NCBI GenBank assembly: GCA_007922305.1
Contig: ML677335.1
Location: 19,502,246 to 19,566,245 of the forward strand
Direction of reading: 5' to 3'
DNA length: 64,000 bases
Source of the DNA: Dermatemys mawii
Taxonomy: Eukaryota; Chordata; Testudines; Dermatemydidae
Below, one piece after another: positions 34,733 to 48,434 of this stretch; position 1 is the first letter of the stretch, and the number at the start of each line of letters is the position of its first letter. The notes under the pieces are model-generated. The model worked only from the letters and a program-made list of their open reading frames with translations. It did not search any database and was not told where the DNA came from. A program made the translations under genes and the position numbers.

Positions 34733-36116
34733 ACGGGCATATTACATGTCTAAATCTACATACTGTGGAAAATTAAGTTATCACAAGGCAAGCATTTTTT
34801 AAAAAATGACAACCATAAATTCCCAGAGTTTGGGTAATGATGGTCTGTAACAGTACTATTAAACATTAAACCAATAAAGAGAGCTTCTCTAACCATACTC
34901 AAACCCATTTGAAAATTCAGATCTAAAATGTGACCTATGACCGCCTAATGATCTTTCTAATAAAATAATAAAATCCCAGACCCTAAGACATCTTGTATTG
35001 CTCTTGCACAAGTGTTCTTTGCCAAAATGGTCATTATGCCCTAACCACAAAGACAGTCCAGCAGTCTGAATGCTGGTATAATTCTAGAAAGGCGCATATG
35101 AGGGAACAAAACACTTTCCCTCAGCTTTCAGTCACTCAAGGGAGGTGTGGAATTTTGTGCCACACTTCAACCCAGGTTCAGTTTTGATGTGAGAGGAAGT
35201 TGCAATAAATCTCAGGAATTCTTACAGTGCAGGGATTAGCAGGAGGGACAGGGGAGATAAAGAGAAGGGGAGGAGACATAGAGAGGAAAAGGGCAATTAT
35301 CAGTGAAAAGCAAGAAAAAAAAAGAAACTTGTGAGTGAGAAAGGGACAAGATGCCCAACAAAATAAAGCAGGGTAAAGCAGACCTTCCAATCTCTATCAA
35401 TCTCTATGGCAATATGGTAGAAGGGAATAAGTTTACTGCTACTGCTGAGATTTGAAGAAGTTTACTGGAAACCTGGCTTCTTCACCTTAGAGATAACTGG
35501 CAAAGAGACCCAAGTGCTACTGGTTTTCATAAGATCAGACAGGGCTCATTTTAGAACCTAGATCTTAATAACTTCAGGGTTTAAACCAATCTCTATTAGA
35601 GATGAGAATGAGACCTAATATGAATTGTAAATGATTCCTCAATTGCCTACTGTTGGATAATTGCACTTCTCTTGGAAGTATGTGGAGCTGGTCACTGTTG
35701 GAGGAAGGACAGTGAACTACATGAACCTTGACTCTGATCCAATTCCTATGTTTTTATATTTGCATCAGTGTCATAATAAATCATCCTGTCACAAAACTAC
35801 TATCCTGTTTCAACACTCATCTTGGTCTGGGAGGAGAATACACGATCTTTTAAAATAGCTTGAAAATTGCAGTGATTTTGAGGCCCTAATTAGATAATCA
35901 AACTTAATCCACACTTTTTTTGTTTGTTGTATTTAAAACTTCCATGGTACTCACATGTGCTCTTGACCCAGTCAGTATCAACATTTTTAAATAGAGCTAC
36001 TGTAATTTCTATAGCAGTCACAACTTAGTGAATCATTAGAAGTAAATTAATTCACTGAGCTGTGCAACCAGAAATACTATTAAACTTACATATCCAAGAG
36101 GCATTTGTTTGTCCAC

Positions 36117-36809
36117 TGTAGTGGAGTGGAAAGAGAGTTAACGTCAGCCCTGGGAGAAGGCTAGGCCTGACAGCTGCTAAGCTGGGCTGACTGGGAAAGT
36201 GGCTGCAGCTGGATCATGCCCCAGTCAGGCCACAGCTGGCCTGTATAAAATGGGCTGTGAGCTAGGAGCGAGCAAACAGTCTCCTCTAGCTGTAGAGGCA
36301 GATGGGCCTGGCTGCTGGGGAGCTTGACAGGGTACATAGAGTGGAGCACGGCTTGGGGAAGGCCAGAGGAGCTGGGGAGTTCTGGCCTGGAAACCCCTCA
36401 AGGCTGCTGGCCTAGTAGATGGCTGAAAGGGGAAGGGGTACTGAGGTTGCAGGGGCAGCCCACCGGTAGGCAGAGGAAGCAGGCCAAACCCTCCTTGCCT
36501 ATGATTACTGGCTTATGCAGACTGCAGTCAGCCCCAGTGAAAGGGGGCTTGATGGTGACTGGCAGTAGCCCATAGGCTGAGGCAAGTTGGGGATAAAGAG
36601 TGGGGGTTCCCTGGGGAGCGGAGACCCAGATCTGTGGGGGAACTGTCAGAGGGCAGCACCCCGGATAAGAGGGCACTGAGGTCCGGGAGGGACATGGGGG
36701 ACCAGTGGACAGTGAGACACCGACCTGCAGAGGGCACTCCAAAGACGAAAGACCTAATTCCCAGACAGCCAGCAGGAGACGCCACAGGGGTGAGTCTCGC
36801 CCCATTACA
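36117..36809 (+). mobile_element. Solo LTR, family B copy 1
   Basis: A 693-bp element from tgtagtgga to ccccattaca, flanked by the 4-bp repeat ccac on both sides (36113-36116 and 36810-36813). A TATA box, ctgtataaaatggg, lies about 125 bp in, consistent with plus orientation. The end gacagccagcaggagacgcc before a (gg)tgagtc run matches the end of the LTR at 50537-51327 (aaccagcaggaggcgcc ... ggtgggtc), so both belong to one family. Open frames on both strands reflect its GC-rich composition. Confidence 0.75.
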
Positions 36810-36894
36810 CCACCTTTTTTGCTGTCAACTTCTCTAGCATTTGTGATTCACAACAAAAGCCGCCTTTGGAATTCTCTATTGTTCTCCTCTAGAC

Positions 36895-37015
36895 CAGCGG
36901 TCCTCAAAGTTCTTTGGCCGCAGCCCCCTTCCGCGGTGCAGCGTCCGCTTGCAGCCCCCGGGGGTATGTCCGCCAAAGTGCCACCAAACAGAAAGCTTCC
37001 GTTTAAGTGGTTTTG
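36895..37015 (+). mobile_element. hAT-type MITE fragment
   Basis: The sequence cagcggtcctcaaagttct resembles hAT termini of the CAG(G)GGTTCTCAAACT type, followed by tttggccgcagccccctt and cgcttgcagccccc. I could not find the matching right terminus, so the copy is probably truncated. Confidence 0.5.
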
Positions 37016-39161
37016 TAAATAGGGATGGATTTACATATCCGTTTAAGCACTTTACTGAATCAGAATTAGAGGGGTGGGGAGAGAAAATACAAATTACTAT
37101 TATTTCTATGTATGTTCTGATGCGTTTTCTACACAGGTGTAGTAACTATTAGGAGGAAGTGAGTATGCAGATCCCATGCTATGATGTGAGTAATGTAGAT
37201 CTCATACTATATCTGCATGTAAATTTTTCAACTTTTCATAATGTCTATGTAAGTAGCAACACTGATTTTTCTTGGAAAAAAATGTTTTATAGATCAGAAT
37301 TAAAGTATCATTGGAATGTGTAACATGAAAAGCCAGCAACAGTGTGGCTTCTCAAAAGGATTGGGCACTTCCTATTTGTTGCTGAAGCAATCAGTGGGTT
37401 CTTCACACATACAATAAATGTAAGTCTAATAAAAGATGAACATCTGCAATGTATAGCTTTCTTAAGCCAACTGAAATAGTTCTTATATCCATAAGTCATT
37501 TCTAAGCAATAAACGCAATATTTAAATAGACTCCACAAATATCTTTTGCTCTAAGTGTGCAAAGCTCTCATAAATGTTGAAGAACAGAAGATAAATACAA
37601 AGAAAATGTCACTTACTTTATTTGTACCCTGCCATTTAATTGGAAACTGTGATTAGATGAATGTATTGTTTGCCATAGGAAAGTGAATACTCTTAGCTTT
37701 GATGTCAAACAATTTTATTAAGGTAGAGAAACTCTAAGAACAAAGACTATCATCCTAAAATAAAAAAGAGTTGGTAAGTAATAAGATATGAGCAAAAAAA
37801 TCCAGGGCCTTATTTGATTGTAAAAGAATGTGTAAAAAATGCTTATGCTCCCCATTCCAGGATTTTTCTATACTAAATTTAAGAAAACTATAGTTATGTT
37901 GTGGCTTAAATATACAAAATAATAGCCATTTTTAATCAGTTGGGACAAAGCCAGGTGCTCAGATATCCAGGTGAGCGAAGTGATAAGAACCAAAATAGAA
38001 TATTTATTAATGGGGTAAAATGGAATGGAAATTGTTACATTAATATAAGTTAGTTACTCCAGGAGGGTAAGTCCTTGAAGACACATTTCCACAATAATGC
38101 AATTCATTGCTAATGAGAATCTAATATATTAATAGGTACTGTAGGCTCAAAAATGGCTGTGTTAACAGGGAAAAGAGCTGCAGTACATGGATCTTGGTTC
38201 CTGATCCATGTGCTTATGCCAAAATGGTATAACCACAGTGAGGTTTGACTAGCAGAACATAGATATAACCCTGGGGAGAAAAGTGGGGAGTGTATCCTTT
38301 CTCACTACCATTTTATTATCTTGTTGGCCTCATGTATTCTCAGACCATGTGTCCTTACCCTAAATGCTTTTAAAGATGCAGTTTATGCCTACTGTATAGT
38401 CAGGAGCAGAAACAGTGGAGAACCCCCTTCTATCACCTTAACATATTAACATGAAAATATTACTTGTAAGGTATTTTTATTATTACACTGGGAGAGAAGC
38501 TGAATCAGAAAATTTGCTAGTTTCATAGGCTCATGTCCAGAAAATTGAAACTTGAGCTACTTGGAAGTTGGTATCTCTGTTGAAGTTAGCGTAACCTCTC
38601 CCTGCTCCCCATTCGAAAGGAATGCTGTTGTATTGCACACCAGCTCAAGTTTTTCAAGGCTACTCAAGGGCTGTCACTAGTTAGGCTGCATTACAGTTAT
38701 CCAGTCTAGAGGTGACAAATGTATGGATAACCATGGCTGTTCTAAGAGGAATGTTCAGAATCCTGTGGATAATCATAAATGGATAAATCTTCTCCGAGTC
38801 ATCACTACAATCTGTTTATCTTGGTTCAACTAGGATCTAACGGGACCCAAATGCTGTAAAATATACCAGGAATTGTGTTATTACAACTCTCAGCTGCAGG
38901 CAGGGAACAATTCTGCTACACACTGTGCTTCTGTTTGTTTAGAATCAGTGAATGTGCAGCAGGTGTAAAAATACAGAAGGTTACTGATAGTCAGCAAGAT
39001 CTAACCTGAAATGCATGCTTGACTAAAGAGAAGCATTATAGGCGTGTGTACCAAAGAGGTGGTTCTAGCCCATAACTATTAAATCACAGAGAAACTTCTG
39101 GCAGTAAAACATGAAATCAACTTCTCTTTTCCAGGCCCATCTAGGACTCATGAGAGATGTA

Positions 39162-39173
39162 AAATACATGACA
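39162..39173. repeat. Target-site duplication, left
   Basis: The sequence aaatacatgaca is repeated exactly at 41333-41344 and brackets the Penelope-like element. Confidence 0.9.
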
Positions 39174-41332
39174 AGAATCAGAGGGGTAGCTGTGTTAGTC
39201 TGGAATTGCAGAAGTGACAAAGAGTCCTGTGGCACCTTAAAGACTAACTAAAATTTTAGAGCATAAGCTTTCGTGGGTAAATACGAAAAGGAGGTGCTGT
39301 TGTCATCATGGACAGGTCTGACTACCAAAAGGAGGCTACCAGACAACTCTCCAACACCAATTTCTACAGGCCACTTCCCTCAGATCCCACTGAAGAATAT
39401 ACTAAGAAACTGCACTGTCTACTCAGGACACTCCCTACACTAACAGAGGAACAAATTAACATACCCTTAGAGCCCCGACCGGGGCTATTCTATCTTTTAC
39501 CCAAGATCCACAAACCTGGAAATCCTGGACGCCCCATCATCTCGGGCATTGGCACTCTCACTGAAGGGCATTGGCACTCTCACTGAAGGACTGTCTGGAT
39601 ATGTGGACACTGTACTCAGACCCTACGCCACCAGCACTCCCAGCTATCTCCGTGATACCACCGACTTCCTGAGAAAACTATAATGCATTGGTGACCTTCT
39701 AGAAAACACCATCCTTGCCACCATGGATGTAGAGGCTCTCTACACAAACATCCCACACAAAGATGGAATACAAGCTGTCAGGAATAGTATCCCTGATGAT
39801 GCCACAGCACAAGTGGTTGCTGAGCTCTGTGACTTTATCCTCACACACAATTATTTCAAATGTGGTGACAATATATACCTCCAGACCAGTGGCACCGCTA
39901 TGGGCACCCACATGGCCCCATAGTATGCCAACATCTTTATGGCTGACCTGGAACAACGCTTCCTCAAATCTCGTTCACTCACGCCCCTCCTCTATCTACG
40001 CTACATTGATGACATCTTCATCATCTGGACCCATGGGAAAGAAACTCTGGAAGAATTCCACCATGATTTCAACAGCTTCCACCCCACCATCCACCTCAGC
40101 CTGGACCAGTCTACATGGGAGGTCCACTTCCTGGACACCACGGTGCAAATTAATGACGGCCACATCAACACCACCCTATACCGAAAACCTACCGACAGCT
40201 ATGCCTACCTTCACGTCACCAGCTTCCACCCCGGACACACCACACGATCCATTGTCTACAGCCAAGCACTGAGGTACAATCGTATTTGCTCCAACCCCTC
40301 AGACAGAGACCAACACCTACAAGATCTTCACCAAGCTTTCTCAAAACTACAATACCCGCACAAGGAAATAAGGACACAGATCAACAGAGCCAGACGTGTA
40401 CCCAGAAGCCTGCTGCTGCAAGACAAGCCCGAGAAAGAAAACAACAGACCATCACTGGCCATCACCTACAGTCCTCAGTTAAAGCCTCTCCAACACATCA
40501 TCAGTGATCTACAACCCATCCTGGACAACAATCCCTCACTTTCACAGGCCTTGGGAAGCAGGCCAGTCCTGGCCTACAAACAACCTGCCAACCTCAAGCA
40601 TATTCTCACCAGCAACAGCACACCACGCCATAATAACTAACTCAGGAACCAATCCATACAACAAACCTCGATGCCAACTCTGCCCACACATCTACACCAG
40701 CAACACCATCACAGGACCAAACCAGATCGGCCACATCATCACTGGTTCATTCACCTGCACATCTACCAATGTAATATATGCCATTATGTGCCAGCAATGT
40801 CCCTCTGGTATGTACATCGGCCAAACTGGACAGTCCCTATGAAAAAGGATAAATGCACACAAATCAGATATCAGGAATGGCAATATTCAAAAACCTGTAG
40901 GAGAGCACTTCAACCTCACCGGACACACCATAAAAGATTTAAAGGTCAGCATTTTGCAGCAAAAAAACTTCAAGTCCAGACTGCAAAGAGAGACTGCAGA
41001 GCTGCAAGTCATTTGCAAATTTGATACAATCAATCAAGGATTGAACAAAGATTACGAGTGGCTAGCTAACTACAAAAGCAGCTTCTCTTCTCTCGCTATT
41101 CACACCTCCAGTTCAGCTGCTAGAGGAACACCTCACCCTCCCTGATTAGAGATAACAAGCTGGTTCAGCCTGATTGGACTAACCTTGTTATCTCCCACCT
41201 GGTTCTTGCCTACCTATTTATACCTGCCCCTGGATACTTCCACTGCATGCATCCAACGAAGTGGGTATTACCCACAAAAGCTTATGCTCTAAAATTTTAG
41301 TTAGTCTTTAAGGTGCCACAGGACTCTGTCAC
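39174..41332 (+). mobile_element. Penelope-like element with inverted terminal repeats
   Basis: A 2.16-kb element bounded by a perfect 12-bp target duplication. The left arm (39221-39282: agtcctgtggcacc ... agcataagctttcgtggg) and the right arm (41263-41328: cccacaaaagcttatgctct ... ggtgccacaggactct) are inverted repeats of about 60 bp with only a few differences. About 47 bp (aatcagaggggtagctgtgt ...) precede the left arm. Between the arms lie a broken reverse transcriptase and GIY-YIG endonuclease. This arrangement of terminal repeats is known for Penelope-like elements. The N-terminal part of the polyprotein seems missing, so the copy is 5'-truncated. Confidence 0.93.
39308..41145 (+). pseudogene. 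Penelope-like RT plus GIY-YIG endonuclease, disabled
   Basis: Plus-strand pieces of one polyprotein. The first piece has YLLPKIHKPGNPGRPIISG (RT motifs near 39480-39545). After a frameshift comes MDVEALYTNIPH (39723) with the first catalytic aspartate, then SGTAMGTHMAP, YLRYIDDIFIIW (39993-40028, the xxDD active site) and FLDTTVQ. After a second frameshift near 40600 come cysteines of PYNKPRCQLCPH and the GIY-YIG-type segment VIYAIMCQQC ... MYIGQTGQSL (40770-40839), then RINAHKSDIRNG and VGEHFNLTGHT. Breaks are a 22-bp tandem duplication at about 39544-39587, TAA near 39679, TAG at 39921, the second frameshift and TGA at 40840. RT copies RNA to DNA. GIY-YIG nicks the target. Confidence 0.92.
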
Positions 41333-41344
41333 AAATACATGACA
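41333..41344. repeat. Target-site duplication, right
   Basis: An exact copy of aaatacatgaca found at 39162-39173. Confidence 0.9.
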
Positions 41345-44030
41345 GTTTTTCCTAACAGCTTGGAAATACTATTTTAGTTAAAGAGATTTTTGAGTTACAA
41401 AAATGCAAAAGTGTTATTGGCTGCAGAGCCTTTTTCCACCTTAACATTAGCCCAACAGATGTCTTTCCAAATAAATTTTAAAAAATGAATATATCAGTCA
41501 CTTTTGTCAAAAAATGACTTTCATAAACAAATGTACTCTTCTTTGACAACCAAAATCAAAACTTTCATGAAGCTCATAAACCATCTGAAACTTTTATTAT
41601 GTGTTACGGTATCATGCAGTACATTTTAAATTTTAATGTCAACTCCCTGGTTTCTTTCATGTGATATCTGATAAGATTGAGGGATAGGGTGGCTATATAT
41701 ACTGGATTATCCATGTCAGTCTCAGGAGACAATGAGTTTCACACACATTGGTAAACATTCTTCGTTTTAGTCAAAACTCCTGATCTTTAAAGGATTCTAC
41801 AGATGCAAACTGATGTTCACAGGTGCTTTTCCTATACAATCACAATAGGAAATGTCAAGGACTTTCCTGTATGCTGCACAATAGAAAAATTATAGGCCAC
41901 ATGTGTTTTCCTTAATTAGGGGTCCTATGATAAAAATAAAACTTTTTGAGTTCTTTATATTGAGAAAGTACAGAATTATTTGTCTGCCTATGAGGTTCCC
42001 TTTAATACATTTAGCCAAACATATTTTCACAGCACTGATTGATCAAAAACAAAAATCTGGGTAAATGCAAACTTCAAGTCGTATTCAAAAGTCAGAAAAT
42101 GCCCATATTAACTTGCACACAAAATTTTAATTCTGTACTCTTCTGCATAAGAATGGTCATATTCTATTTCTCATAGATCAATTTTTTCTAAAACTTTCCT
42201 CAAAATATTGTATCTTGCTCTTCTTAAATAGGCCAGAGAGAAGACATGTAATTTTTATGAGAAAAGATGTACAGATGAAGTATAACAATGTAGAGTAATG
42301 ATGACAATATGCTCAAATATATGGCTATCAAATTAAATTACAACATAAGTCTTTCAATAACCCTTAGAAGAACATTACTGAAAAATGAAATATTGGGGTA
42401 ATACAATCATAGGATGCCATTAATTTATAAAGGATAACATTATTGAGGTCCTAAAAACAAACACAATTCCACAGAAACCCCAACTATTTTGATCATATTT
42501 GACTGATTTTTAAAAGGCTGATTACATATTTTTTTAACAGATATAAGCTACATTACATGTAAAATGTCTCAATTTTATATCCACTGAAAGATAAACAAGT
42601 GCATTAAAGTAACTCTGGGGATCTGATATATTATTGAGAGATATAGATAATGCTTGTAGAATTAATAGAAATTATATTGTAGTTGTAATTTTGTTATACA
42701 CTGACTTCCTTCCATGCATATTAAAGGGGGAAGAAAATCCTTAAGTGTCTAAATTACACAAATCTACTAGCACCTATTTATTGCCATATATGTATAATAT
42801 TAGTTTAAATACGTTAGTAGATAAATAGTTGAAATTAATAATAGACTTTTCTAGGAAGTCAAATACCAAAGCATAATTTGGATAATGTAATTTATCGTAT
42901 ATAGCCCAGAGACTGAATCTTTTTTCTCCACTAAAAGTGGTGTTGATTTGTTTTGGCGAAGGATAAGATTCATTAAGAAAGAGAAGTAAAAGATACACTA
43001 TGCTCACCAGCGCATCTCATGGCCTTGTGGACAGGGAGATTACTTTATTATCAAGATCTGTTTCATGTTTGTCTAGAACTAAATGCAAGGATGGAATGTA
43101 CTACAAAACATTCCATTTCACATCACAGTATTTTACAGTTTTCATTGACAATCTATGTCAGCCCTTCAACAGTATTATAAGATGAACAGATATTGATTTT
43201 AAGACACTGGACATTCTGGAAGGATACTGCTATGAAAAACAGACAGGATCTTCTGCAAACACCATTTTCTTGTGCTCTGTAGTCAGAAGTACAGCACTTA
43301 ATTTCCACTTTTCAGAGTTCCTAATTTTTTTTTTTTATCAATAATTGCTTTATGTCTTCTCTAACTTACTTCCAAGACACAACAAACACCTTTACCTTTT
43401 GTGTTCCTTAAATACAAAGAGCAGTAAATTAATGATCCTGCAGTACACTATATATTCAAGTCTCACATACAAATGAAAAAACATGCACAAATTTTTATTT
43501 TAATTTCTTAAACAGCACTGAATAGGATTGCTTGCTTCCTATAAAAATTTGGCACACTTTGCTTGTCTAGCTATACTGAAAGGACAGGAGACACTTGATA
43601 TGGTTTTAATCAGGCTGCAACTTCATTAGTAAATATATGGGACTACCCAGCAGATAAAAGTATACAATGTAGGTAACCCCATGTTCATTCAACAATTACC
43701 TGGGGGCTTCCACCAGCTCCCCTTCTTTTTTTATCCAGGTCCCCCAGCCAACTGATTGCTGGAACCTTACCTTCCCTATAAGAGGGATATAAAAAAAGAG
43801 GGTTGGCACCCTGCCATACCATTCATAGGACCCTCAACCCTATCCCCGCATTGCCTCCATTCTGTTCCTTGAATGAACACCTTCTTTTAAAGCCCTTTTC
43901 CAAGCCATTTATCTGGTAACTGTATACCTTTCCTATGGAGTATGTGCACTGGGCATCTATCTCAAATTTACATAGTGAATTGCATCATATAGTCTAACCA
44001 CCTCATGCTACATATCATAGGTGCCAACTC

Positions 44031-44357
44031 TGCAGGTGCTTATCACCCACTGGCAGCCACACTCTCCCCGACTCTCCCTCCAGAGCCATGCCCTTGCTGT
44101 CAGCCTAATGATCAACTTATCCCCCTCCCTCCCAGTGCTTCCCACCTGCTGTGGATCAGTTGCTCTGCAGCATGCAGAGAGGGCAGAAAGAGGCCAGGAA
44201 GAAGCAGGGTGTGGGTGCAGCCTTGGGGGAAGGGATGGAGTGTGGGCAGGGCTGGGGCAAAGAGAGGGCGAGAAGAGGCGGGGTCAGGGCTTGGGAGAAG
44301 AAGTGGAATGGGCAAGGCCTGGGGTGGAGGGATAGAGAGGAAGTCGGTGCCTATGAC
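44031..44357. mobile_element. GC-rich MITE
   Basis: The left end tcataggtgccaact and the reverse complement of the right end agtcggtgcctatga are inverted repeats (12/15). The interior has a C-rich left part (ccctccctcccagtgcttcc) and a G-rich right part, partly palindromic. It resembles an abundant reptile non-autonomous transposon I know by sequence. Target duplication is unclear. Frames at 44005-44433 and 44112-44423 are composition artefacts. Confidence 0.65.
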
Positions 44358-47300
44358 AAACATCAACAAAGCCATCTCTGAACCTGCTGTTGGGAAGGTT
44401 GGGGGGGAAAAAAAAACAACCACTGCTACCTAGGCCAATCTGGTGGTGAGGGAAAAATTCCTTCCCAGCCCCACTGAAAAGCAGGTCTTAACCAAACCTG
44501 CAATTTCACATCGTAAATGGGAGGGAGGGTGGGTGTAAAAGAGGGCTTCACTGCCGAAGGCTGCCGCTTTTAAAGACTTTTACCATTCTGGCTCTCCAGG
44601 GGATGAGTCAGCAACCAGACTGACCCCTCTTCCTTTGCAATAGTTTCTGATCTCTCCACTGCCCCACACCCCCAGCCCCCACCAGTAAAGTACCATTCCC
44701 CTAATTCAGCCAGCTGGACAAAATCCACCGTGCTTGAAGGTGCAGTGTGGTCATTTCTAAATCCTACTGACACCAAATGGCAATTGTAATCTGCACTGAA
44801 ATCTTACCTGAAAATATCAAAGTTTGTCAATGTAACTTGAACTTGACAGATTTTTCCTTTCAGCTGTCATTGTTCTGTCTATCTATGGATAAGCCTCATA
44901 ACTGGAGAAGCAAACACTGGCTATCAGTCCTCTCTATATATTCAACTGTTTGTATTGTGGTGTTTCAGAGACAGCTGATGGATTATGTTATTTCAAGGTC
45001 AGCATAAAAACCATGCTCCTACTAAACCTGTAGCACTTTAAACCAGAATGAATGTAGCTTTGAAAGCATGGCTGAGTATTTCAAACAATAAAGAGCATTT
45101 TAAGATATAAGGACCCAAGTGATAAAATGATGTCACACATGCTGTGCAGCAAAATGGAAAGCAGTATTACTTGTTGGAGTTATTAGGAGTCAGTTGAAAA
45201 CCTATGCACTGCTGATCTACTTCCATGAAGAGGATCAATTTATATTCTAGTAGTAATGTCTAAAATGATTCTACAGCTTATGACATATTACACTGGGTGA
45301 ATATGTAAAAAACAACTATATAAATGTTTTCTATCAGCGTTTATGTGCAATTTTCCCATTACTCATTGATTAAATTGTAGTTCTGAAATACAGGCAACTG
45401 TATAGAAATTGAAAAACTCTTAAATTGAACTGTTTTACAGTCCACTTTATATATTTGTAAACTCAACGAGCAATATTGCTTAAGCTATCTTTCCAAACAA
45501 TTCCCAGTAAACGGACAGCACCGGTATACAAAGTGTCATTTTATAAAAGCAATTATTTTATACATTATATAGAAACTGGACCAGAAAAAGTCTAAGTTCT
45601 TATAAAACTGACTAACAGCAGTTGAAGGTCTCATTTGCAAGACAGTTAAGCTGAAAATGTCAATCTGATTGAAGCAACTAGGGCACGGTACAGAACACTG
45701 TCCAGTGCATTCAGTTGCTGAAGCCACATAGAATTCAATCAACTTTGAAACTGCCAAAATAGGTATAAATGAAAGAAAATATAAAGGTGTTTGCTTCTTC
45801 TACTCTGAGTAGGAGTTCTCACATATTTCCCAAATGTCTGTGTTCTTGGAAACCCTGAATGGAATAATATGACTTCCATTTTAAAGTGATTATTCAACCA
45901 TTGTTCCTAATACTTACGCTGAATGATGAGAGAGCAAAATGTCTCAAAGCCAAATATCCATGTTACAAATTAAGGAGAGGATTTTTTTTACGGAAAACAA
46001 AAGTAATTTTCATTCCACTGCTTGTTAAATCTTAAAGCAGATTTTGCATTAAATATAAAATCTAAAAATCTAAGCTTTTCCACATAAGTAGATTCAAATA
46101 TATTTCATTAAATTATATATTGCTGGATTGTTTATTAGCAGATTATTATGCCAACTAATAGTGTTAATAAGTAGTTTTATTCCTTAAACAATGTTTATGT
46201 ACTTGAAACTAGCCTTCTTCCCACTATAGTGTTCCTCTTCATAAGTAACACCACACCAGTGTTTTTCCAAGAAAAAAAAATATATGCCTCTGTAACAAAG
46301 TTTATGGTGGAACAGTTAGAAGAAAAACTTCAGTAATCCTCATTTGTAAAAAAAGTCACCATTGGTTTCCTACCTATAATAGTCAATGTGAGAAATTGAC
46401 TCACCATGTGAGTCAATGAGGTTTCACTTGTGAACTCCCCACTCCACCTTACATTTAAAAGAGCTGATCCAACAGCAAAGGACCACTGAATATTTCTGAT
46501 TGACATTAAAACAGGTCTATGAATGCCAAGTATTTGGCTGCCCAGCTGGGAGTTTGGGTGATGTTTTCCCTTTGTATAAAATCCCATCACACAGGAAAGT
46601 CATCACCAGTTTTATGAATAGATCATTTCATGACAATGAAGTTTCTTCACATATGACATAATGGCACCTGATCTCTGAAGGAAACTGCCCACCTGGCCAC
46701 CAAGCTGATTAGAGAACTGGGCACTGATGAAGTTTCACTTTCTACACATAACAGAAAGTCAGTTACTTTTCACGTGAAAGAATCTGTACATCAGTCCAGA
46801 TGCCCGTAGAGCTTGGAGGCAGGGCTGGGGGATACATATAGTGGTTCCTTTGCAGCGTCTTAGCAATTTAACTTGAAGGGAAAAAAATGTCACATTTCAT
46901 TCAACTCCAGCCCAGCTGCGACACTCAGCAGCTCTCCCTAAGTGGTTGGGCTGCTATAACACTACATTTTACTTTAAAAGTTGAATTAAAAGATGACTGG
47001 GTGGGCAAGAAGGAAGGAGGGATGGGTCTTAAGGTGAAAAAAGGAGGAAAATATTTTCAACTATTCTCTTGAGGCCTGGATATTATTCTAGCAACACATT
47101 ATACTCTTTCTATAACCAAAACCATAATAGGAGTTGTTTAACTCTCCAGATTTATTTTTTTCTATAGTAAGTAAATAATGAAAATGGCAACTGGAAAAAC
47201 AACTGAGCTCATAGAGATTAAAGGATGAAGAAGGTTTCAAAGTGTCAAGAACATTAAAGTATTAAGACAATAATTATGTTAAAACTATTTTATGTAGACT

Positions 47301-48096
47301 GTTAAGAGAAGGGCCAAGATGCTGGGTCTTGTTATGGCTCCTATATATTGCTATGGTGCTGTAAAAAACTAACTACATTGGGGAGAATTCGCTGAGAACA
47401 AGCCCATAGTCATTCGGGGGGGAAAAAAAGGGGGAGGATGCCATAATGTACAGCAGCCCTTGATTGCTCTACTTCACTCTGGGAATTGCACTGGCTCCTA
47501 GGAGTGCATAGAATGGGAAGGGTGCAAAAACGACCAAGTCATATTTCCCTCTCCTCCCACAGGGATGAGCCATTCTGTGCTGCACTTCTAGCAGGTGCAG
47601 AAATAAAACCTCTCAGCCAAGGTACTTTTAACTATTTCCCTTCCATTTTTCCTCTTTCCATCATAAAAGATCTGCAAAATAATTACTCCACTCTTGTGCA
47701 TCTCTTGAGATTGCAGCATGGGAAAGTTTCATCTTGGGTTTGCTGCAGACTTTAAGAATGCCCTTTGTCTACTGACCTTGATGAGTGCCCCTTCAGTGCC
47801 AACTAATATCTTCACACTCACTACTATCCTATCCAGTTTTCTACTTATAAGGATAAGCACATTTTAGATACAGATATCTGTATAATTACAAAATGTGACT
47901 TTCAGTTCTTTGACATACACATTGAAAATAATCATATTGTTCCACTAAAAGAGAACATGTTGTTACTGTGTGTTGGTGTGGGTTCACAATTAGAGTGGGT
48001 TGATGCTCAGAGACTTGTATTAGCTGTGAGTGTTACTTTAGCATATGATTTCCTCCCGTTTTAATATTTGTCTTATTGTCAGGATCTGTACTTCGT

Positions 48097-48434
48097 GGTA
48101 CATCTACACTTCACACCATTTGTGGCAGCATGTGGGGAACATATTGCTACATGCCACAGTGCAAACCTAGGTATATCCACATTATGGTGTGTAGCTACAC
48201 ATGGCAGTGAAAGGCTCTGGCCCTGGCAGAGGGACACTACACTGCTATTTTAGCAGTGTAGATGAGGAGGCATTGCTTGGGCAACTACATACCCAGTACA
48301 TACCATAAGGGTTCAGGCATATCTTTACTCACTTAAGCAGTCTACACTCCTTGATACCCATGCTGGGGGAGAGACGGGGTAACATATGTACTCTATGCAC
48401 TCTCAGCCTTAAGGAGTGAGCAGTGTAGAGGTAC
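48097..48434. mobile_element. MITE with gtacatctacac termini
   Basis: The left end ggtacatctacacttcac and the reverse complement of the right end (gtacctctacactgctcac) are inverted repeats with few differences. An internal short palindrome cactacactgct / agcagtgtag lies at 48227-48260. The terminal ctacac word is shared with the Harbinger element at 54.5 kb, which suggests but does not prove common mobilisation. Confidence 0.6.

Noticed and set aside
36398..37022. Long open frames on both strands around the 36-kb LTR
   Set aside because: They fall in GC-rich solo LTR sequence and a hAT fragment. There is no domain and no consistent coding strand.
44005..44433. 142-codon open frame
   Set aside because: It spans the termini of a MITE and its G-rich interior. 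No protein family was recognised.
46330..46590. 86-codon minus-strand frame
   Set aside because: No domain, no splice context matching PCDH15 and ordinary AT-rich composition. Treated as chance.
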